64,000 bases of DNA from Terfezia claveryi (taxonomy: Eukaryota > Ascomycota > Pezizomycetes > Pezizales > Pezizaceae), in the NCBI GenBank assembly GCA_015179025.1, contig WHUX01000043.1, forward strand, positions 248,001-312,000. Direction: 5' to 3'. This document shows positions 12,001 through 25,239 of the stretch, piece by piece (the first letter of the stretch is position 1; the number at the start of each line of letters is the position of its first letter). A program made the translations under genes and the position numbers. The notes under the pieces were generated by a model. The model did not search any database. It had not been told where the DNA came from and worked only from the letters and a program-made list of their open reading frames with translations.

Positions 12001-15000
12001 CTAGGCACGTGTACCGCATAAGCTTCGCCTACAAGCAAGCTACGATAAAGCCTGCCTTACGTACGCTGCAGAGGGAAGGAAGGACAACTCAGTTATACAT
12101 GCTTCAGAACTCAGAGCTCCAGTCAGCTGTATTGTAAAGCTTTTCTTGTGTATGCTCCCTGGTCTATAACAGGATAAGCATCACCCCAGAATGATTGGAA
12201 TAAATATGCTGCGCTTCTACCACACCTGTGCAGGCACGGATACTGTCGAAGTCAGACGTCAGACGTCAGACTGGGATTTCTTCCGCAGCTATGGGATTGG
12301 AGGTATTCAGAATCCTATAATTTTTTTTGCCTGTGGCGGTCGACTATGCGTTCACCTGTACAGTATCAGTCCCTCTGAACGCAGACTGGAAGACCACAAC
12401 CATAATTCAAATTTTTTAATACCACTATACCCAACGATTACTTTTAATGCACAATTGAAACAACTGCATGAAACATCAGATGGAACCCCCCGGATACCCG
12501 CTTTTTCGGTATCCAGTACCGTGGATTCGGGGATGAGGTTCACCTGAAGGTTTTACCACATCCTGACGTGTCAATATTAACGTACATAAGTACATCCTAT
12601 ATACCAAATGGGATAGGTAACTGAAATGAGTTAATATGCACAATGGACTAAGAATGTGCTAACTAGATGGAGGCTGAGGATCAGGAACCAAAAAAGTAGA
12701 CCAAAAGCTGCATCCGCAAAACTGCTCCAGAAATTCCTGCCGCCAATCTCAGCAATGTTTTAGCCCAGCCGAGCAATCACGATCGCCTTTACATACATAG
12801 GCATCTTATACCTACCTACCTACTGGCATAGCTCTATTCATGTAATAGCTATGTAAGTACATATGTCCTATACAATGCTATTATTGTCTGTATTCGGCAA
12901 TAGTATGTTCTCAGTTAGTCAGAGGTTCCTATTCAACGACACAGGACGCCTCCTGCCCTACATCCAAATCCTGGACAGGTTCATCTGTTATATGGACTTA
13001 TCGCAAACATCTGTCGCGACTGGACAACACATCAGAAAACCCAACCTCCCCCGGCAACAAGTTCCTAAAAGGAGTAATTCCAACTTTATCGCAAGGAAAC
13101 TGTCTGAAGGCCATCACCCCGCAGAATGGTTCATCACCTGCTGCTATTATCACATTGCACACGCATTATCGATACATTGCCGATGATCCACCAACTAGAT
13201 AGAGGTTTCCTGGGGGCTTATGATAGGCGTGCGGGCCCATCGTGCCATCGCACGTGAAGCAAACACTTCCAGTTGAGTGGTAACAAAAGAAATCAATCTC
13301 GCTGTTAGTTAGGGAACTGGCTCATAGGCGGTATGGAATCCAATATGCTGATTTGCCAGCTCAGCTTTAATTTCCCAATCGACCAGGGTATTCATCTGAA
13401 AGAGGATTAGAGGCAGCGAGAGCCAAAAGTTTAGGTATCCAAATATTCGTGAACCTGGATCCTAGGAATGCCCTCAGCAAGAACACTAGCTTGGCGTTGT
13501 TAGGGGACCTGGACAAAAGGAAAGGGTTCTCGAGGCGCGTCCCTGCGCTCGCCACAGGCAGCGGCTACTATTACTAAGTAAGGCAAAAAAACGTTTCGAA
13601 TCCATCTGATATTCTGCGATGTGACAGGAGTTATAGTTCGCATGGTGACTCGAGCTCTAAACAATTTTTTCAGAGCCTACATGGATCGATGCAGTACATG
13701 GTATAGGTACTCTAATGTCAGATGTCGGAATGCAGCAGCTGCGTTCGTATCGTACAGGATACATATGTACCTATGCCATTCGCCTACGATGCCCTTTGGG
13801 AGCAATTCCATCCAGTTTAACTAGTTGACTGAAAAGGGGGGAAGGTGCAAACCGAAGCACATGCGCTGTCCAATACTCCCACTTCAGAACCCCAAATAGG
13901 TATATCGTGAGCCCCTTGCCATGGTAATAGCTAATAATGGTCCAGACTTTCTTAGCAAACGTAAGGAACGAGCCGACGAACGCAACATGATGTCTTACAT
14001 CCCCGTCGTGCTCTTCCCTGAGATTTCATGCGTATTTTCTCGGCAAGCTCGCCCTTGTATTCGGGATCAATCAAATCTCCACCTACACCGCTCTTGGACA
14101 AGTTTTCCGCTGAAATTGGATATTTAATTATCCAAATGAGTTGATATTGGATTTAGTCATTGCTTAATCTCAATTGAGATGAAGAATGGGATAACTAGAC
14201 GGCTTTTGGACTTGAGATTGTTGCTTTGAGGCGGTACCGTACCACCGTCCTGGCGACGGGAAATTTCCGATGAAACAAAATACCTACCCTTTGACCAGGA
14301 CGAGAGAGAATGTTTACCGTAGAAGGCGTACTTGGGTCCCAGTTTGAGTTCTCCATACTGTACCGGTAAATAATACATACACTATCCCGTCTTCATATTG
14401 GCTCATGCTTGAACCCTGTTGATCTCATGGTATTGTGACCAAATATTGCTTAGCACTGGCACTTGGCTCACATTGTAAGCATAGCATGGGATGGATTGGG
14501 AAACGAGTGATCACGGGAGATGCTGGTTCCGGAAATAGTTGCCTCTCTGCGTCAAACCTAGAATCGTGCTTGCGGTGATCACATCGCATACTTATGGGAT
14601 GAATCCGTTTTTGAGTCTTACCACAGGGAGGGCTGAACTTTATAACTCACGGGCAAAGCATATCAGATGTATATCTGTGTTGGGGCCGAACAGAAAGCTC
14701 CACAGAGCGTGCAACGAGACTACCACGGGGGACGGTGGAGAAAAATCACCTCCGCTTGGTACGGAGTACGCTTGGATACAGATGCCAACCTAACTTGACT
14801 GAGCAATCCTTTCAACGGAGCTAAAACTGTCTTCAGGGAACAGGTCGGAATCAATCAAACCTCGCCGCCGGATGCGGATATTGCTGCGAAAGGAGCAACA
14901 AACCGTATCCCCGACGGATTTTCTTTCCCCTTTTTGTTTTACACAAATGTTTCTCATTTTTGCGGAAGTTTGTTTAATTTCATCTTTGGTGAGTGCAGCC

Positions 15001-16890
15001 GTCACCTACGATAACTTTATTGGTTCATGGTTTATGCAAAGTGGATCCGTATTCAAAGGAAATGGGGGCACCCGTATTTATGTATGTTACGGGATATCGC
15101 GCAAGCCTTAAAACATGGAACGGTTGGAGTGAGGGGCAGAGGGGTCCCCTCTCCACACCAAGGCGAGAAAAAAAGAGTATTGAATCGCACATTATGTATT
15201 GATTTTCCCCAACCAGTACGTAACCAATGGCAAAGCTAGAGCTCGTGGTTTACTAACCTATCGGAATGTTGGGCAAGTGGAGAGGGATCGCGGCGTGACG
15301 ACACAAGTGCAGGGGTTGGCTATTTGGAATACGGTAGTTGCGTGAGGCGATGGACATATGATTGGTAGGTATGTTTCTAGGCATATTGAACAAGTAAGAA
15401 AAGGCCAAAGATAAGAGATTCAATGGGGAGAAGCTGATATTTCAAGGATCTATTTCACAAAGAGGAGGGATACAGTATGGATCATATGATAGAAACTAGG
15501 CAGAGATATATATTCCTCATCAACATCCTCCTTAATCAACTTTAGCACCAAGTTGGTGGGGTAATTCCAGGCAAGTTGCAGGAGTTTTATTCTTAGCATG
15601 TGCTGGTTCCGGTTGTGTCGTGAAATAGATTTGGAGGATTCGCATGATTCAATCATCAGAGTGTTTGTTTTCTCCGCATGCGCATGCTCTTTGAAGGAGA
15701 AGAAGAGGCCTGATAGCTGCTGCAATATATGTGCAGTGGGCTGGGTCACACTGGTGCTATTGGGGTACATGAGCAGCGCTGGCATACCTACCTGTGCATG
15801 CAGTCTGTATGTGGACGTGGTGTTCCTGGTACGCTACATGCATATATAAGTAATTATATCTTCATATCGAAATTAAACTCCATCATGATGTGGGTGACAT
15901 TCAGGAGGGGCAAGGTATAGGTAGTGTACACGACAACGATTTTCAAATGGAGGATCTATTGGACCTAAAAACGCTTTCTGCCCCATCTTGATGCCTTCGG
16001 GACCCATGATAGGTTCTCCTACTTTTTGCCTCCACTAAGCATAAGGGGGCCTAATCGTCTGGACCTTCGTTGGGCCTTAGTGAGGCCCACAGCAGGGCGT
16101 CCGCCCATGCATATTCCCACGCTTTTGCACGATCTAATGTATGCAGGATGCAACTTGACTTCATGTGGAGCCGACCCGTCGCCCGCCAGCAAATACGTAT
16201 GTACATCCGAATAGTTAGCTGGTAAAAATACAGGAATTCGAGTGCCTTTGCTCCTTGCACCAGGGTCCTCTCTGCCTGCCTGACCGACAAGCACCAGTAA
16301 CTGACTCTAACGCCTCGCGATCTGCTTCCCAACGGCCCCCTTCGCTGCGTCCAGGGAGGCAATAGGTATCACTGACCGCCCGTCACAACACTGACCCCTC
16401 CGCCGTCTAGGTTAGCACAGACGAGCACTGGACCTGTCCATCCCCAACCGCCAGCACCACCACCACTGCCACACAACCTACTCACTAGCCCCTCCCTCTC
16501 CTCCTCACACTACCCCCCCCTCCCCTCCCCTCCTCCGGGGGCAAGTTCTCCTGGTGCCCATGACCTGAGACCCGTCTGTGCTTAACTTCCTATGAGCGAT
16601 CCCGTCGTGAGATTCACACCCGTTCGCCTCAGCTACCCCCCGGTCGCTCCGTACCTTTTCACGAGCTTCTTATTCCCCTCCTGATCCACCCTTTTTTTTT
16701 TTTTTTTTTCCCTTTTATTCCACTGCTCTTCCTGCCGTTGTTGACAAACGGAGCTCGAGAAGGAGTCGCAGAGAGTGTGAATGTTTGATTTCTGCAGCTG
16801 TATGACTTTACGACCCAATCCCACCGACAATCACGCACGCCAACAGGACAACCGGCCGATCAAGCTGCCAGCTAAATCATTCGGTTCAAT
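9026..16890. other. Long intergenic stretch without a supportable gene
   Basis: Six-frame reading shows only short frames with no recognisable domain. Notable sequence: a short triplicated AGACGTC at about 12250-12272, a pyrimidine-rich block (9600-9900), an A-run at 10978-11000, a C/T-rich block (16370-16560) and an 18-bp T-run (16692-16709). Parts of 11700-12100 may be decayed transposon sequence, but no motif is clear enough to name it. Confidence 0.5.
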
Positions 16891-16899
16891 TCCGCAGGC

Positions 16900-18401
16900 C
16901 AGGGCAGCTTCAAAGGTGTTATAGCCATCAGAGCAAAAAAATACAGATAGTTTTCTCAAATACTCAATCTCTATTCTTTCGGACGTCCGGACGTTTTATC
17001 TTCCCGACAACATTGCAGTCCACTGAAGCGTTCCATTGGCTTTGCAAGTTACAGGTTGCAGTACCACCACGAACGAAGGGCAGTCGAAAGGCAGCAATCA
17101 GGCTACGCAGCGAAGGTTCATTTCGCCGAGCAGGATATTAGACGGAGACACCGAGGATAGCAGAAGAAAAAAGGCTGGATCAGTCAGCTCGTCTATTTCC
17201 GTGGAGCAGCGGAGTAAAAGAATATCGGAGGCGGCTGTGCAAGGAGCCGGCCGGCTGACGCCAGCGTTACGTTACCACAGCTCTCCGCATTGATTTGTTT
17301 CGCCGGGCCCAGATAATACACAGTTACAGCTGTGAGCAGGGCAGCCCAGAAACGAGCCGCAGAGAGGACGGCATTTAATCTTGGTGGTGGTAAGCAAGTT
17401 GCCCTTCATATTATTTTGCTGCATCCCCAATCTTACTCTGCCCTGCCAGCCCTGCCCTGCCAGCCCTGTACCCTCCTGCCCTCCTGCCCTCCTGCCCTCC
17501 TGCCCTCCTGCCCTCATGCCCTCCTGCTCTGCCTGCCCTACGCACGCCACCCCTCCATAATCGATTTTTGGCAGCTCTGTTTGGATATTTCCTACCTGCA
17601 CCCCGTGCTTTTATTCCTGTACCATGCCATCAGTTCCACGGTATCCGAAATTAGCCATGCGGAGAAGCAAGCAGGAGTCGTTTGGGTCATGATTGCTAAT
17701 CTCCTCCCTCCACATCCAGATCAGCTGCGAAACACCGAAGCATCATCATCTCGACATCCACCCCGCTCAATAACATTCACCGCAAACCTTATTCCCAGGT
17801 TGCTCGTTGAAACGGATTCCCCTGAGGATCTTGCAGCGTTTCATTACCGCTGGGTCAAGTCTTCGTCCCATCTGTTCCAGCGGGCAGACTATCAATACTT
17901 TATATCCTATCGATCTGCCTAGGGTGTTTTTTTTTAATTTTTTTATTTCATCTCGAGGTTGTTTTTGAAAACAACATAACTCCCCCCACCGCACCCCACC
18001 CACACACCGCTTCAGATCACATCGCAAGGGCCGCAGCGCAGATCTGCCCCCTACAGCGCCAAACATTGTCTCGTCATAATACTTTGAGTGGCTATACGAA
18101 ATTGCACGGCTGGAAATTTTTGTGGGGTTGCTTTTTTGGGAGCTGAAGCCGTTTGATTGGCATTGGCCGTTTCCAGCAACCATAACATTCAATTCACCAT
18201 ATTTTACCGTCCCCGATTTCAACCAACCCTCCTGCTGTGCTGGGTTTATTTTTTTCTTGTCTTGGTGAGTGAATAGGACTGCTCTCCAAGTCCGTCATAG
18301 ATTATCTGCTCCGTACTGGGGAACGAATTTCGCTAATCGCGACGACTGAATCAGAAGCTCGAACGTTTGACGAGCTTGTGGCTTTTCGGATAGATTTCAC
18401 A
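16900..18401 (+). promoter_or_regulatory. Probable promoter and long pyrimidine-rich leader of the 18402 gene
   Basis: The stretch is rich in C/T runs, as in promoters and leaders of strongly expressed filamentous fungal genes. A GTGAGT donor at about 18264 and an ACTGAATCAG acceptor near 18355 could mark a leader intron. Short upstream ATGs exist. No TATA box is evident. Assignment to the downstream gene is by position. Confidence 0.35.
17437..17540. repeat. Octamer minisatellite (CCTGCCCT)n
   Basis: Two copies of a 15-bp CTGCCCTGCCAGCCC unit lead into about eight copies of CCTGCCCT with minor changes. It lies inside the presumed leader of the 18402 gene. Confidence 0.85.
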
Positions 18402-19811
18402 ATGCAGGTTCATCCGACCCGCCCTCACACCCTCAACGGGTCCGTCCCGTCGTTCACCTCCTCCCACAGCAGCTACTCTCACACCTCCAGCCCGTCGTTA
18501 TCATCAGGGAGGACCAGTGGGGCGCGTCTACGGGGGGCTACACGAGCATACACCCATCCAAACCCGCCGATAGATGAGGGCTTCTACTCTACACCATCGT
18601 CTTCGTCGGTCTTCATCGCGCCTTCGTCGACCGTGACTGGGACTAGCACCGCGACAGCTTCACCAACCTTTTCTTCGACGAAGCGGGAAAAGGAGTCTGC
18701 TTTACATCACATTCATGCTAACCAAGTCAAAGCCAAGATAAAACCGGTGTTGAAGTTGATGAAGGATAATGCCAGCGGCCGAACCTCCCGAAATTCCTTG
18801 GATCTGAGCAAACCCGGCGGAGGAGAGGCAGCGAAGAACTTGGGTCTTGGTATTTACGGAAGCGGCGATTATATGTACGGGTATGATGATCTAGACTCGA
18901 TACCACGAGCGAGGAGGAGTGTCTCTGGGACTGGGCCTGGCTTCTCACCAGCCATCAGCGCGGAGGGGGGTTACACCAAGACTGGACAGTACATCCACCC
19001 GAGGAGGCAGATGCCGAGGCCATACACACCCACTGCACACTGCTCGGATGAGAACGACTCCGAAGATGAGGTGGATGAATTTGGGAGCAGGGGATACTAC
19101 TCTGGTGAACATTCTCGAGGTAACTCGATTGACTGCGGTTCACGGCGCGCACCGCCAATGCGGGTACGAGCCGACTCTGTTTATTCCTCACCAATGCTCC
19201 GAACGTCAACAGCAACAACCTGCCAGATGAACAGCAGCCCCACGTGCTCATCAAATACTCCGACAGCCACCTCTCACACCTCAAGCTCTCTCCTTCGTCC
19301 ATCCGCACGAAGAACACATTCTGGCAGCGGGGGAACTACCCGCGAGCCGTCGCCGAGCTTTGCAGCCAGTGTTACTGCGGCACGATTAGCATGGGATGCG
19401 AAGGAAGCACACAAGGAGCAGAAGCGAGAGGAGAAGCGTCGGAAAAGTGAGCAGAAGGAGAGGGAGAAGGCCGAGAGCAGGAGCAGCAAGGATATTTCGA
19501 GGTCTTCCCCGCCGACGATGGTTCCCGAGTGGACCGAGGAGATGGGGGAGAAGGTGGAGCGTGAGGAGGGTTCTGTGCCGGAACCCCGGGAGCTGGGATA
19601 CTCGAAACCTGGTTCTGCGGGGGCAAATGGCGGCATGGGAAGGAAGTCGGGTATGGGATCTGGTGCTGGGGCGCAACCCGTGTGGGCGGCGGAGAACAAG
19701 AACAAGGGCGCTGGATTGAAGAAGAGGTGGTTAGGATTTGTCGTATGGATCCGAATCAGCCTCGTGAAGATGGGGAGGAAGCTCGGAGGGTCAAAGGTGC
19801 GGAAATCGTAG
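18402..19811 (+). CDS. Hypothetical Ser/Thr-rich protein with basic coiled region, single exon
   Basis: Begins at ATG 18402; the open frame extends a few codons upstream but without an ATG. The product is 469 residues. Residues ~1-100 are Ser/Thr/Pro-rich and probably disordered. A more conserved-looking block follows (ALHHIHANQVKAKIKPVLKL, residues ~92-120). Next comes a Tyr/Gly/Asp-rich stretch, then a highly charged segment near residue 330-365 (AWDAKEAHKEQKREEKRRK) likely to form a helix or coiled coil. The end is basic with a hydrophobic core (KKRWLGFVVWIRISLVKMGRK), possibly a membrane- or partner-binding amphipathic helix. Base composition is GC-rich and codon-like, unlike the surrounding AT-rich DNA, and there are no internal stops. 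I do not recognise a named family and propose no function. Confidence 0.7.
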   Translation: MQVHPTRPHTLNGSVPSFTSSHSSYSHTSSPSLSSGRTSGARLRGATRAYTHPNPPIDEGFYSTPSSSSVFIAPSSTVTGTSTATASPTFSSTKREKESALHHIHANQVKAKIKPVLKLMKDNASGRTSRNSLDLSKPGGGEAAKNLGLGIYGSGDYMYGYDDLDSIPRARRSVSGTGPGFSPAISAEGGYTKTGQYIHPRRQMPRPYTPTAHCSDENDSEDEVDEFGSRGYYSGEHSRGNSIDCGSRRAPPMRVRADSVYSSPMLRTSTATTCQMNSSPTCSSNTPTATSHTSSSLLRPSARRTHSGSGGTTREPSPSFAASVTAARLAWDAKEAHKEQKREEKRRKSEQKEREKAESRSSKDISRSSPPTMVPEWTEEMGEKVEREEGSVPEPRELGYSKPGSAGANGGMGRKSGMGSGAGAQPVWAAENKNKGAGLKKRWLGFVVWIRISLVKMGRKLGGSKVRKS

Positions 19812-22531
19812 CCTCGGTCTATCCCCCAGATTCAACCTGCCAGCATGCCCACTTACTCAGCCATCTACATACGGAAAAGATCTATCACTCTATGAATACC
19901 GAGATATAGACCAGCCACATCTACTTACGGTCTTTGTATCCATATATGACATCTCATGCATTTTCTTGTTCATGTTTGGACAACGAATTTTATTTGCGAA
20001 TTTCTTTTTTATACGCCTGTTTTATTACAACACGCCGGTGAATGGTAGAAATCAAAACGACTTTTAAGCTATTTTACCGGGCTTGTTCATGGAGGTTTTT
20101 CTTCTGTGCTGTGGTTTTTGGAGCTTGTTTCCTTGGGATACGGTGTTTTGAGTTTGAGTTTCTTATTATGACACTCTCTTTTGTCTTGTATTCTTACAAT
20201 CATTACTGCGCGTGCATCCATCGCATGAAGTAGAGGGAGTAGCTGGGGAGAATCACAGCAGAGCCGTTACGACACATCACGACAGATACAATTACGTCAC
20301 GACATTCATTATAAAAACTATCGATAGATCATTGCGATAGATCGGTACTAAAAACAGCATCCAGCATCCAGCGTCATCACATAGCTGGCCAGTCACTCAT
20401 TTTACATTAGATAAACGAGACATTCATTTAGACACATACACATAAACGGTACGGCATACTACAGTACTAGACCACTCCTTTCAGGCACGCAATACGGCTC
20501 GCACGAAAGCATACAATACAGGGCGGGGGGGGGGGGATACCGGGAGTTGCGATCAGATATTTTATACATATCTTTTTTGGTTTATTTTTTGGGGATTATA
20601 TCTTTATTTAGTTACGGCGCGTTTTTTGGCTTGCTTTTCGGTTGGCTTTTGGGCTGGTCGGGGAGCACATGGCGGGTGTTTTTGGCTTTCTTTTTTTTTT
20701 TTTCACTTTTCTCTCACCTTCGTTTTGGAATGGAGGAAAAGATGGCAACTTAACTCGGTGTCAGTATTTTCCTGGCCCTGGAATGGGCGGAATGAAAGAT
20801 GGAGAGGTTGGTTTGGTTGTAGATGGATACACTTATTTTGCGCAGGAAGTTTTGGAGACGCGATTAGGGGTCATTTGAATTGCTTTGTTGTGGTGTGAGA
20901 GAAGGTGGATAGTTTTTTTTTTTTTTTTTTGGTTAGTGGAGGATTTATATAGAGATGATTGGGCAAGCTTAGTAGCAGAGAATGGGAGAAATAACAAAGA
21001 AATTTACAAAGAATAACCATTTGGGAGGACACGTGGATTGAAGAGTTTAAGGGCGGTCTCCAGCTTACATGAACGTGACGTGAGGTTTTATTGTGGGGTA
21101 CGGTACAGGGGTGGGTGGAAACGTTTGATATTCGGTATTAATGATGCCATACAATTTACGTTAGTGCATGGAAATATCTACGTATACATCATGCTCCAAC
21201 AGTGCGAGGAATGTAAGTACCCATGTAAGCATAACGCAATTGATGTTTCTCCTTGCAGAGAGGGTCGAGATCTGGATTTAAGAGGGGGGTTTTGGGGGAG
21301 AAATTGCCAAATGTAGATATAAAATGGGAGATGACATGGCTGAAATGCCGCCTGGAGTTATTAAAATTAGATTTTGCGGGGATTCAAAGGCCAGGAAGTA
21401 TCACGTGATGCTCAAGTAGAGAGGTTTACCCTCAACTGCTGGGTTTGGACTGGGGAAACTCCGTGATGAAAGTTGTTGCTATGTGTGGGGATAAAGGGGT
21501 TGGTTAGTTGTGGAATATATTCTTTTAGTAGTGTATTTTTGTGTTACTTAAAAGACTGTAGAAAAATAGATATTAGATAGTCGGGGGGGTTATAGGACTT
21601 CTGCTGCGCCGACAACGCCTTCTGTTTCAACCCTATGTATAGCTAGTTCGTGTTTTTGGATAGATGTTCAGGAAATGTGTGTTTCTTAGTCCTTCAAAAC
21701 CAACCAGTCTACAATAAAATTTCCTAAGCTGCGTAAATGATAGACTTCTATCATGTGGGTTTAGATAGGATTCACTAAAGATATCAATCGCAGCACAATC
21801 TCAACGACGTGTCATTTGGTTTTTTTGGAGGGAGAAAATGTTTGCTTGTTTTTCTGGGGATTTTGTTGACATGCAAATAACAATAACAAACCATTTCTAA
21901 ATGACCATAGACAACCCAACCCAATATAATTCATGACCCCTCCGCTAGCAAAGAGGGTCGCGATACCGTTCAAGAAACAAATTGAGGACGGCTATGACTG
22001 CGACAATATCCTGTTTTAGATGGAAGCTTGTCTAACATTGCCTTTCCTCTTAAATGACCACCAACCACCCTATAATTAGCTGTGAGACATAGGCACTCGA
22101 GGCGGTACCCTGCGAACCCCCCCCCCCCCGCTTTCAGCACTGTAGTCTGGTAGGTCAAGGAGCTGTCTCTTGTCGAGGGACCATCAAGATCTTCATTGGA
22201 GATTGGGGTCTCCATGGCTTAATCGGCAGGTTGGAAATGGGAGGTGTTGGGCACAAGGGCGCCTGGAGAGTATTAATCTGGTAGGTTCCACTGTCGCTAT
22301 ACTCTTCATGTGGGAGATTGAGTTGTCTATGGCTTTGAGAGTCCGTACAGTAGCCGAGCCCCACCTCTGAACCCATTGGCGCAGCAGCACGTATTATGCT
22401 ATCCCATCAAGAAAAAATGCATGCAAATAATTGTGTTGACACTTTAATTCTAGTTAGCCCTCGCAAGTCCCGTATCTGTTGAGTCGGCTATATGACTCTT
22501 ATAGACTTACCTTTTATAACAGTTTAAGAAA
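19812..22531. other. Intergenic with homopolymer runs
   Basis: No gene is supported. There is a G-run at 20524-20537, T-runs near 20690-20703 and 20911-20930, and a C-run near 22119-22130. The first few hundred bases are probably the 3' untranslated region of the 18402 gene. Confidence 0.5.
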
Positions 22532-22634
22532 GTCAAGGTGGTGGAGTGGTTAACACGTTCGCCTGCTATCTCTGTGGAACAGAGAAGTCAGCGGATGCCT
22601 TCTGGGCGCGCAGGTTCGAATCCTGTCCTTGACG
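22532..22634 (+). tRNA. tRNA-Ser (anticodon GCT) with a 21-bp intron
   Basis: Acceptor stem GTCAAGG (22532-22538) pairs with CCTTGAC near the 3' end. The D-arm has the A-box form TGGTGGAGTGGTTAACACG and the T-arm is GCAGGTTCGAATCCTGT. The anticodon stem TTCGC/GCGGA encloses CTGCTA, giving anticodon GCT at 22565-22567. An intron at 22569-22589 lies one base 3' of the anticodon, the canonical place. A long variable arm (TGCCTTCTGGGCGC) fits class II tRNA-Ser. TTTCTTTTT just downstream serves as polymerase III terminator. Confidence 0.93.
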
Positions 22635-23807
22635 TTTCTTTTTGCTTTTATGGTTCCTGGTATATGGAAGGTTCCTGAATTCCTGTTCTGCGCATGCCAC
22701 TACGTCACGTCAACCTCGTGTTTTTGCAGTCGAACCCTGTTCTCGACCGTTTACTCTGTAGGGCCATCTGATTGTAGATACTCACCAAACCGGCTTGATA
22801 ACAAATATATTTTTAAATCGCGCTATAGGTAGATCTAGCACTAAACTCGACCGGGGATAGTAAAGACTTCTTTGATTTCGCGATGAATACCTTGAGCGCT
22901 GTTAAGTTTCAAGTGCCTAGCTTTAGGACAGCCTGGGGCTTGGTTATATTGGCTTTCGCAATGCTGATTCATTAAGTATTTATAATGGGTCGATAATTAT
23001 GTATATGAGGGTTTGGGTCGGTGCACTATCCTGAGTTGCCATTCTTGGTGGGTGAGGTTGTGGGTAAGGTTGTTACATCTACAGTATAATGGAGCGAAAA
23101 AATAAGAATATTTCTAGTAATATGAATATCATATATTATTATATGAGAAGGGTAAGTTTATACTCTGTAGCATGCACCAAGAGTCATTCAGCATGCCATA
23201 CATATAAAGCTGACTCAACAGTCTATTGTTCAATTGGCAGAAGATAGTAATTCCTTATATATGGCGCTGGACTACATCTAGCATACTAGCTTAAACTCAC
23301 GCATGACACTGCATTTGCTGACACTGTCGGAACCAAATCAGGAAGTGGCAGCCTGAGAGAGTACCAGCACTGTAATAAAAGCCAGAGGATCATTGGAAAA
23401 TATAGCGTGGAAAGTGTACCGGGGAGCACGCGGGGGTGAGTAGACGATTTCTCATACAAAGAATTTGTTTAAAAGGACCCAAATTCGGTGAGTAAACGTG
23501 CAACTATTGTGGGTGATTTGACTATATTACTGTACCTACATTCAGAGCGCAATCTAGGGCTCACTGTTGGTCTGGTTCATGGTTTTCATGCTCTAGCTTT
23601 TGTTTGACAAAAAAAGAAATCATAGGTAGCCAATTACGAGATGTTTGACATATTTTTACCAGGGGAGCACTCAATCCGAGGATGGAGGTCAGGCTCGGAG
23701 AAGCGGTAGTGAAGGTGTCATTGAATTTGAACTCCGATTGTTTCTGGGGCGGCGCTAAGAGAATTCTGGTGCCCCATATAATATTGCGACATTTCGAGTC
23801 ATCTCCC
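22635..23807. other. AT-rich spacer between two tRNA genes
   Basis: No coding region or repeat family was recognised here. Confidence 0.5.
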
Positions 23808-23880
23808 GCTCGCATGGCTTAGTTGGTAAAGCGCGTCACTAGTAATGACGAGATCCTGTGTTCGAATCACAGTGTGAGCA
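23808..23880 (+). tRNA. tRNA-Thr (anticodon AGT)
   Basis: Acceptor stem GCTCGCA pairs with TGTGAGC (one G-T pair), followed by the discriminator A. The D-arm is TGGCTTAGTTGGTAAAGC and the T-arm CTGTGTTCGAATCACAG. The anticodon loop is CTAGTAA, with anticodon AGT at 23841-23843. There is no intron. A T-run from about 23886 is the terminator. Confidence 0.95.
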
Positions 23881-24959
23881 ATCAACTTTTCTTTTTTTTC
23901 CCTTTTCTTTTGTACTTTGAAATGAATGAATGGATGGGTCTACTTGACCCTCGGTACCTTAGTCTGGTTGCACGACCCACCAACTATGGAGGAGTATACC
24001 TATACGCATAGATAGATTGGACAGTCTCTACGATTATTGGTATATCCTTAAGGAGGAAGCGATATGCCGAATATGCTCGTTTACTATGACCACCCATTCT
24101 ACTCCAGACATATCTCCAAAAGTATCTACTCCAACACCCTAGATACTGTCCACGTAACAATATGAATACACAATAATCAGAGTCGATATGAGTTATTGCT
24201 GGAGACAACCCACAGGTTCATATTGCACGCAAATATGGGGTTCACCCAGTAACATTAGGTCGTAGGATTAAGGGAACACAGGTCTCTCGGAGGGCAGTAC
24301 ATCGAGACCAGCAGCTGTTCTATTGCAGAAGAGAAGGGTGCCATTGTTTGAGTATTGTGAGCTGGTGGCAGATTGCGGATTTCCGCTTGCATGGGATTTG
24401 CTACAGTGGGTAGCACAAAATCTGATCAATGGCGTAACAGCAATAAAAATGAGAACAATAAGATTAAGTGAAGGAACACAGGAATTCATTAGTGTCTTGG
24501 AAATGATCTCTGCAGCTGGGTGCATTATCTTACCATTCATTATCTACATGGGCAAAACACATCGAGCATAGCAAAGTCCCAACCTTCAACCTACCAGGCT
24601 GCTGATACTCCTATTAGGATGAAGCAGATTGCTACAGAATGTCGAAGCCGAAATTCCAGCTGGTATCGGTGGGGGAGTACTTAAAGAGAAGCTTCAAGTA
24701 TGTACCAATTTTACGGTTCAAAAGGTTACCAAATCCTAGGATATTGAGAAGGGATCGGCCACTCTCCTGTGGCTTCAAAGTGGTAAAACAATCAACCCAG
24801 CTGCTAGTAGGGTATATGTGGGTAAGGGTAAGTGTTAAGTCAAAAGGAGGTTGATAAGGGCAATGCCTAGGTAATAAAGAAGAAAGAGAGTGAGATATCA
24901 GCAACTACGAAAATCTGCGTCACGAGCTTCGGAAGCTCCTAACGAAACCCCGGTACATG

Positions 24960-25085
24960 ACGCAAGGCTTCGTTCTAGCCTCTTTATGACGCAAACGTTT
25001 CCAATTGGCATTTCCTGACACAAACCTTTGTTACTCGCATTTCCTGACGCAAACCTTACCAATTCGTTATTTCCTGACACAGCTC
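24960..25085. repeat. Degenerate minisatellite (TTTCCTGACGCAAACCTT type)
   Basis: At least four imperfect copies of a 30-40 bp unit carrying TGACGCAAACCTT and ATTTCCTGACxCA. No gene is near. Confidence 0.65.
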
Positions 25086-25239
25086 CGTTAACATTATACA
25101 GTTCTGATAACAATTGTACTCAGCTGCTGCTTGTCACAGCACCTGAATTTAATGCATTTCAAAATAAGTATTTTATTTTCTTCATATATAGTACAGTAGC
25201 TAGATATAGAACTATCTCCACCTAATCACTGCCAGAATC

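Noticed and set aside
11757..12170. Possible transposon relic or small gene
   Set aside because: No motif in any frame could be tied to a family with confidence.
17332..17922. 196-codon plus-strand ORF upstream of the 18402 gene
   Set aside because: Starts with GTG, spans the CCTGCCCT minisatellite and has no domain; more likely leader sequence.
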